Source of the DNA: Agrobacterium rosae
GTDB taxonomy: Bacteria > Pseudomonadota > Alphaproteobacteria > Rhizobiales > Rhizobiaceae
Reading direction: 5' to 3'
Length of the DNA: 64,000 nucleotides
NCBI RefSeq assembly: GCF_002915175.1
Contig: NZ_NXEJ01000003.1
Coordinates: 62,001-126,000, forward strand
Program-made: the position numbers and the translations under genes
Shown: in pieces, positions 61,056-64,000 of the stretch
How the letters are laid out: every line of letters begins with the position of its first letter
Position numbering within the stretch: the stretch's first letter is position 1
The notes under the pieces: model-generated
Told to the model about the DNA's origin: nothing
The model's database searches: none
Seen by the model: only the letters and a program-made list of their open reading frames with translations

Positions 61056-63182
61056 GTGGATCAAGACATCCGGTTCCTGCCTGCCCATGCCATAGGCCGC
61101 CTGCTTCGGCCTGCTTCCGTGGCAATCATCGGCGCATCCGACAAGCCCGGCGCGCTTGGCGCGTCGGTTCTTTCCAATCTCGACCGCCTCCGGTTTCCTG
61201 GCGAAATCTTTCTCGTCAATCCCAACCGGGCGGAAATCGGCGGTCGCGCCTGCCTGAAAGCCATCAGCGATCTTCCAGAGGGTGTCGATGTTGCAATCCT
61301 CGCAATCCCGCGCGTCTCCGTGCTGGAGGCTGTGAACGCGCTGGCATTGCGCAAGACCGGATCGGTGGTGATTTTTTCTGCCGGCTTTGCGGAAGGCGGG
61401 CCTGAAGGACTGGCCGAACAGCAGGAAATCGCCGCCATTGCCGCGCGTAGCGGCATGATCGTCGAGGGACCGAACTGCCTCGGTCTCGTCAATTTCGTTG
61501 ATGGCATTCCTCTGACATTCATCGAGACGCCCGACATCCGGCTCGACGGACGTCCAGGCATCGGCATCGTTTCCCAGTCCGGTGCGATTGCCGCCGTTGT
61601 CGATACGACCTTGCTCGCACGAGGGCTTGGCCTATCCTTTTCGATCTCCACCGGAAACGAAGCGGCTAGTGGCGTTGAGGATTATGTCGAATATCTGATT
61701 GACGATCCCAACACCCACGTCATCGGCATGGTGGTGGAACAGTTCCGCAAGCCGGCACGCTTCCTGAAAGCCGCACGGCGCTGTATCGCAGCCGGCAAGC
61801 CCATCGTTCTCCTGCATCCCGGCCGCAGCAGCGCCGCACGGGAATCGGCCGCCACCCACACCGGTGCCATGGTCGGCGATTATCAGGTCATGAAAACCAG
61901 CATCGAACGGATCGGCGTCATTCTTGTTGAAACGCTCGAGGAATTCGGCGATTGCCTCGAACTCACCGCCCGCTATGGCAGGATCGGTGGCGGTGGCACG
62001 GCTGTTGTGGGTGAATCCGGTGCTTTCAAGGCATTGACGCTCGATATGGCCGAGGCTCTCAACTTGCCGCTGCCGACCATGACTGACGAGGACAGCCCGG
62101 ATCTCCGGGCGGCCCTTCCACCCTTCGTGCCGGTCAGCAATCCTGTCGATCTGACGGCGCAGTCGCTGGTCGATCCGGACCTGTACCGGCGCACGCTCGC
62201 CGCCCTTCTCGCCGACGACCGCGTCCAGACCATCGTGCTCGGCATCATCCAGACGGATGCGGCGACCTGCACATTGAAGTTTCCCTCCATTCTGCGAGCC
62301 ATCGAAGAGCTGAAGCCTGAAAAACCCGTCATCGTCGCCGGTCTGGATGAGGGCGCGCCGATCCAGACGGCCTATGTGGATGGTCTTCGCGAGCGCGGCA
62401 TCGCCTATTTCCCATCCACCGACCGGGTGATGCGCGCGGTTTCCAGGATAGATGAACGCGCCCGCCGCAATCTCGACGCAAGTAGCTCCGCGTCCGTGAC
62501 TCTGGACGGATCGCCCGGTGGCACGGCTATAGTTCCGGAATACAAAGCCAAGGACATTTTGAGGTCGGCCGGGTTCGTTTTCCCAGAAGGCGCGCTTGCC
62601 ACGACGCCGGACGATGCATGCCGCATCGCAACGGAAATCGGCTATCCCGTCGTCCTGAAAGCCCAGTCTGCCGATCTGTCTCACAAGAGCGATGCGGGCG
62701 GGGTTATTGTTGGCTTGTCCGACGATGCGGCTGTGGCCAAAGGTTGGGCGGAACTGGCGGCCAATATTGCCGCCCACAGGCCGGGGCTCGTGCTGGATGG
62801 CGTTCTTGTGGAAACGATGAGCCCACGCGGCATTGAACTGATCATCGGCGCGCGAAACGATCCCGAATGGGGTCCGGTCATTCTGGCCGGCTTTGGCGGT
62901 GTTCAGGCGGAAGTCCTTAAAGACGTCCGTCTGCTCGCGCCGGACCTGACGCCGGAGGCAATCATCGACGAAATCAGGCGGCTGAAATGCGCGGCCCTGC
63001 TGGATGGCTTTCGCGGGGCTGGGCCCTGCGACGTCGAGGCCGTCGCCGACATCGTCAGCCGTCTCGGTAATATTCTCCGGGCTGAACCGTCGATCCGCGA
63101 AATCGACCTCAATCCGGTCGTCGTCTATCCCGGACGCAAGGGCGCGATCATTCTCGATGCGCTGATGATGGTGGGCGACTGA
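61056..63182 (+). CDS. ADP-forming acyl-CoA synthetase (hydroxycinnamate-CoA ligase candidate)
   Basis: A 708-residue single-chain NDP-forming acyl-CoA synthetase. Domains: CoA-binding Rossmann fold (VAIIGASDKPGALGASVLSN), ligase-CoA domains (VEGPNCLGLVNF, GIVSQSGAIAAVVDTTLLAR, catalytic His in ATHTGAMVGDYQ near residue 268) and a C-terminal ATP-grasp domain (GYPVVLKAQSADLSHKSDAG, EIDLNPVVVYP). In hydroxycinnamate operons this type activates ferulate/coumarate to the CoA thioester. The start is a GTG at 61056 with a strong GGAGGAG ribosome site. Confidence 0.9.
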   Translation: MDQDIRFLPAHAIGRLLRPASVAIIGASDKPGALGASVLSNLDRLRFPGEIFLVNPNRAEIGGRACLKAISDLPEGVDVAILAIPRVSVLEAVNALALRKTGSVVIFSAGFAEGGPEGLAEQQEIAAIAARSGMIVEGPNCLGLVNFVDGIPLTFIETPDIRLDGRPGIGIVSQSGAIAAVVDTTLLARGLGLSFSISTGNEAASGVEDYVEYLIDDPNTHVIGMVVEQFRKPARFLKAARRCIAAGKPIVLLHPGRSSAARESAATHTGAMVGDYQVMKTSIERIGVILVETLEEFGDCLELTARYGRIGGGGTAVVGESGAFKALTLDMAEALNLPLPTMTDEDSPDLRAALPPFVPVSNPVDLTAQSLVDPDLYRRTLAALLADDRVQTIVLGIIQTDAATCTLKFPSILRAIEELKPEKPVIVAGLDEGAPIQTAYVDGLRERGIAYFPSTDRVMRAVSRIDERARRNLDASSSASVTLDGSPGGTAIVPEYKAKDILRSAGFVFPEGALATTPDDACRIATEIGYPVVLKAQSADLSHKSDAGGVIVGLSDDAAVAKGWAELAANIAAHRPGLVLDGVLVETMSPRGIELIIGARNDPEWGPVILAGFGGVQAEVLKDVRLLAPDLTPEAIIDEIRRLKCAALLDGFRGAGPCDVEAVADIVSRLGNILRAEPSIREIDLNPVVVYPGRKGAIILDALMMVGD

Positions 63183-63317
63183 GGTGAATGGTCTGCCCGT
63201 GCGGCGAACGATCCTTATCGCCCCAACGCCGCGGAAGCTTTCGCGGCCGTGATGGCAGGGTCCTGTGTTCCGGGAGGGGGCAGGGCATTTGATTTCAACC
63301 TTGAGGGAGGAGAATTC

Positions 63318-64000
63318 ATGAACGAAGATCCGAAACATATCATCGCGGATACGCCGATGAGCCGGATGCAGATCTGGGCCATCGGTCTGTGTGTCCTGCT
63401 GAACGCGCTCGATGGATTCGATGTCCTTTCCATCAGCTTTGCCTCGCCCGGCATCGCCAAGGATTGGGGCATCGACAGGGGTGCGCTCGGCATCGTTCTG
63501 TCGATGGAACTCATCGGCATGGCAATTGGCTCCGTCTGGCTGGGAAGCCTTTGTGACCGGATCGGCCGTCGCGCCGCCGTACTGTCCAGCCTGGTCCTGA
63601 TGGCCAGCGGAATGTTCCTGGCGGCAACAGCCTCGGGCATCGTGCCGCTGTCGGCATGGCGGCTGCTGACGGGTCTTGGTATCGGCGGCATGCTGGCGGC
63701 AACCAATGCGGTTGCGGCAGAACATGCCAATGCGAAACGCCGCAATTTCTCGATTGCGCTGATGGCGACCGGCTATCCGATCGGTGCCGTCGTCGGTGGC
63801 GCGCTCGTCTCCCATTTTCTGGTGGATTACAGCTGGAGAGCCGTCTTTGCCAGCGGGGCAATCGTGACTGCGTTCTGCATTCCGCTCGTCTATTTCACCC
63901 TGCCGGAAACCGTTCCATGGCTCATCCAGCGCCGTCCGGCGGGTGCGCTTGAACGCGTCAACGGCGTCCTGAAACGCATGGGTCGCAAAAGCATTCCCGC
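63318..64000 (+). CDS. MFS transporter, aromatic acid:H+ symporter type (5' part)
   Basis: The gene starts at ATG 63318 (GGGAGGAG upstream) and is open to the window end, 227 codons. It encodes MFS helices 1-6: IWAIGLCVLLNALDGFDVLS with the DGFD motif of AAHS transporters, the loop 2-3 signature GSLCDRIGRRAAV, and WRLLTGLGIGGMLAATNAVA. Likely imports hydroxycinnamates or related aromatic acids for the operon. Confidence 0.9.
   Translation, partial: MNEDPKHIIADTPMSRMQIWAIGLCVLLNALDGFDVLSISFASPGIAKDWGIDRGALGIVLSMELIGMAIGSVWLGSLCDRIGRRAAVLSSLVLMASGMFLAATASGIVPLSAWRLLTGLGIGGMLAATNAVAAEHANAKRRNFSIALMATGYPIGAVVGGALVSHFLVDYSWRAVFASGAIVTAFCIPLVYFTLPETVPWLIQRRPAGALERVNGVLKRMGRKSIP

Noticed and set aside
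61632..63815. 727-codon open frame on the minus strand
   Set aside because: It is the antisense shadow of the ADP-forming synthetase and MFS genes, whose domains and codon use are clear; the frame shows no domain.

Overview
The window looks like part of a genome from the Rhizobiaceae (Agrobacterium/Rhizobium type alphaproteobacteria). The support is the DUF982 and DUF1810 proteins, an alphaproteobacterial S21 protein, a CsbD gene behind an EcfG-type (GGAAC-N17-CGTT) general stress promoter, and the dense alternation of ABC importers, catabolic enzymes and LysR/GntR regulators typical of accessory chromosome or chromid regions in this family. No tRNA, rRNA, CRISPR array, transposase or replication gene was seen. 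The species assignment is an inference from gene content.

Layout. 1-4.5 kb: the 5' part of an alpha-L-arabinofuranosidase gene with an ArsR-type regulator, a run of small housekeeping or unknown genes (unknown, DUF1810, conserved small protein, DEDDh exonuclease), then csbD. 4.6-8.4 kb: a decayed stretch with a truncated glyoxalase-fold gene, the C-terminal remnant of an aldo/keto reductase, a membrane protein, rpsU and two small proteins. 8.4-10.3 kb: a LysR regulator divergent from an alpha/beta hydrolase.

10.4-29.5 kb is a nitrogen-compound catabolic island. A minus-strand operon encodes a complete peptide/opine-type ABC importer (binding protein, two permeases, two ATPases) interleaved with three amidohydrolases. 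Divergently there are a GntR regulator, a leaderless gamma-glutamyltransferase-family protein and a fourth amidohydrolase. Next comes a hydantoinase/dihydropyrimidinase with a VC1184-type class V PLP enzyme and an amino-acid ABC importer, controlled by a second, divergent GntR regulator with a clear 31-bp operator. The set looks like import of an amide or cyclic-imide compound followed by ring opening and deamidation; the substrate is unknown.

29.5-37.3 kb: a two-component system divergent from a tripartite RND efflux pump. 37.3-48.2 kb: a second peptide-type ABC operon carrying an M20 amidohydrolase and a leaderless serine beta-lactamase-fold enzyme, two paralogous LysR regulators and an MmgE/PrpD protein; the two promoter regions share a TGCATAA motif. 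48.3-51.3 kb: an ECF sigma/anti-sigma pair with YceI, a secreted Y-x4-D protein and cytochrome b561. 51.4-58 kb: a D-amino-acid dehydrogenase, an enolase-superfamily racemase/cycloisomerase, a polar amino-acid ABC importer and a GcvA-like LysR regulator.

58-64 kb: a hydroxycinnamate (ferulate/coumarate) side-chain cleavage operon. It has a MarR repressor, a vanillin-type aldehyde dehydrogenase, a hydroxycinnamoyl-CoA hydratase-lyase homologue with two changed active-site residues, an ADP-forming acyl-CoA synthetase and an aromatic-acid MFS transporter that runs off the window end.
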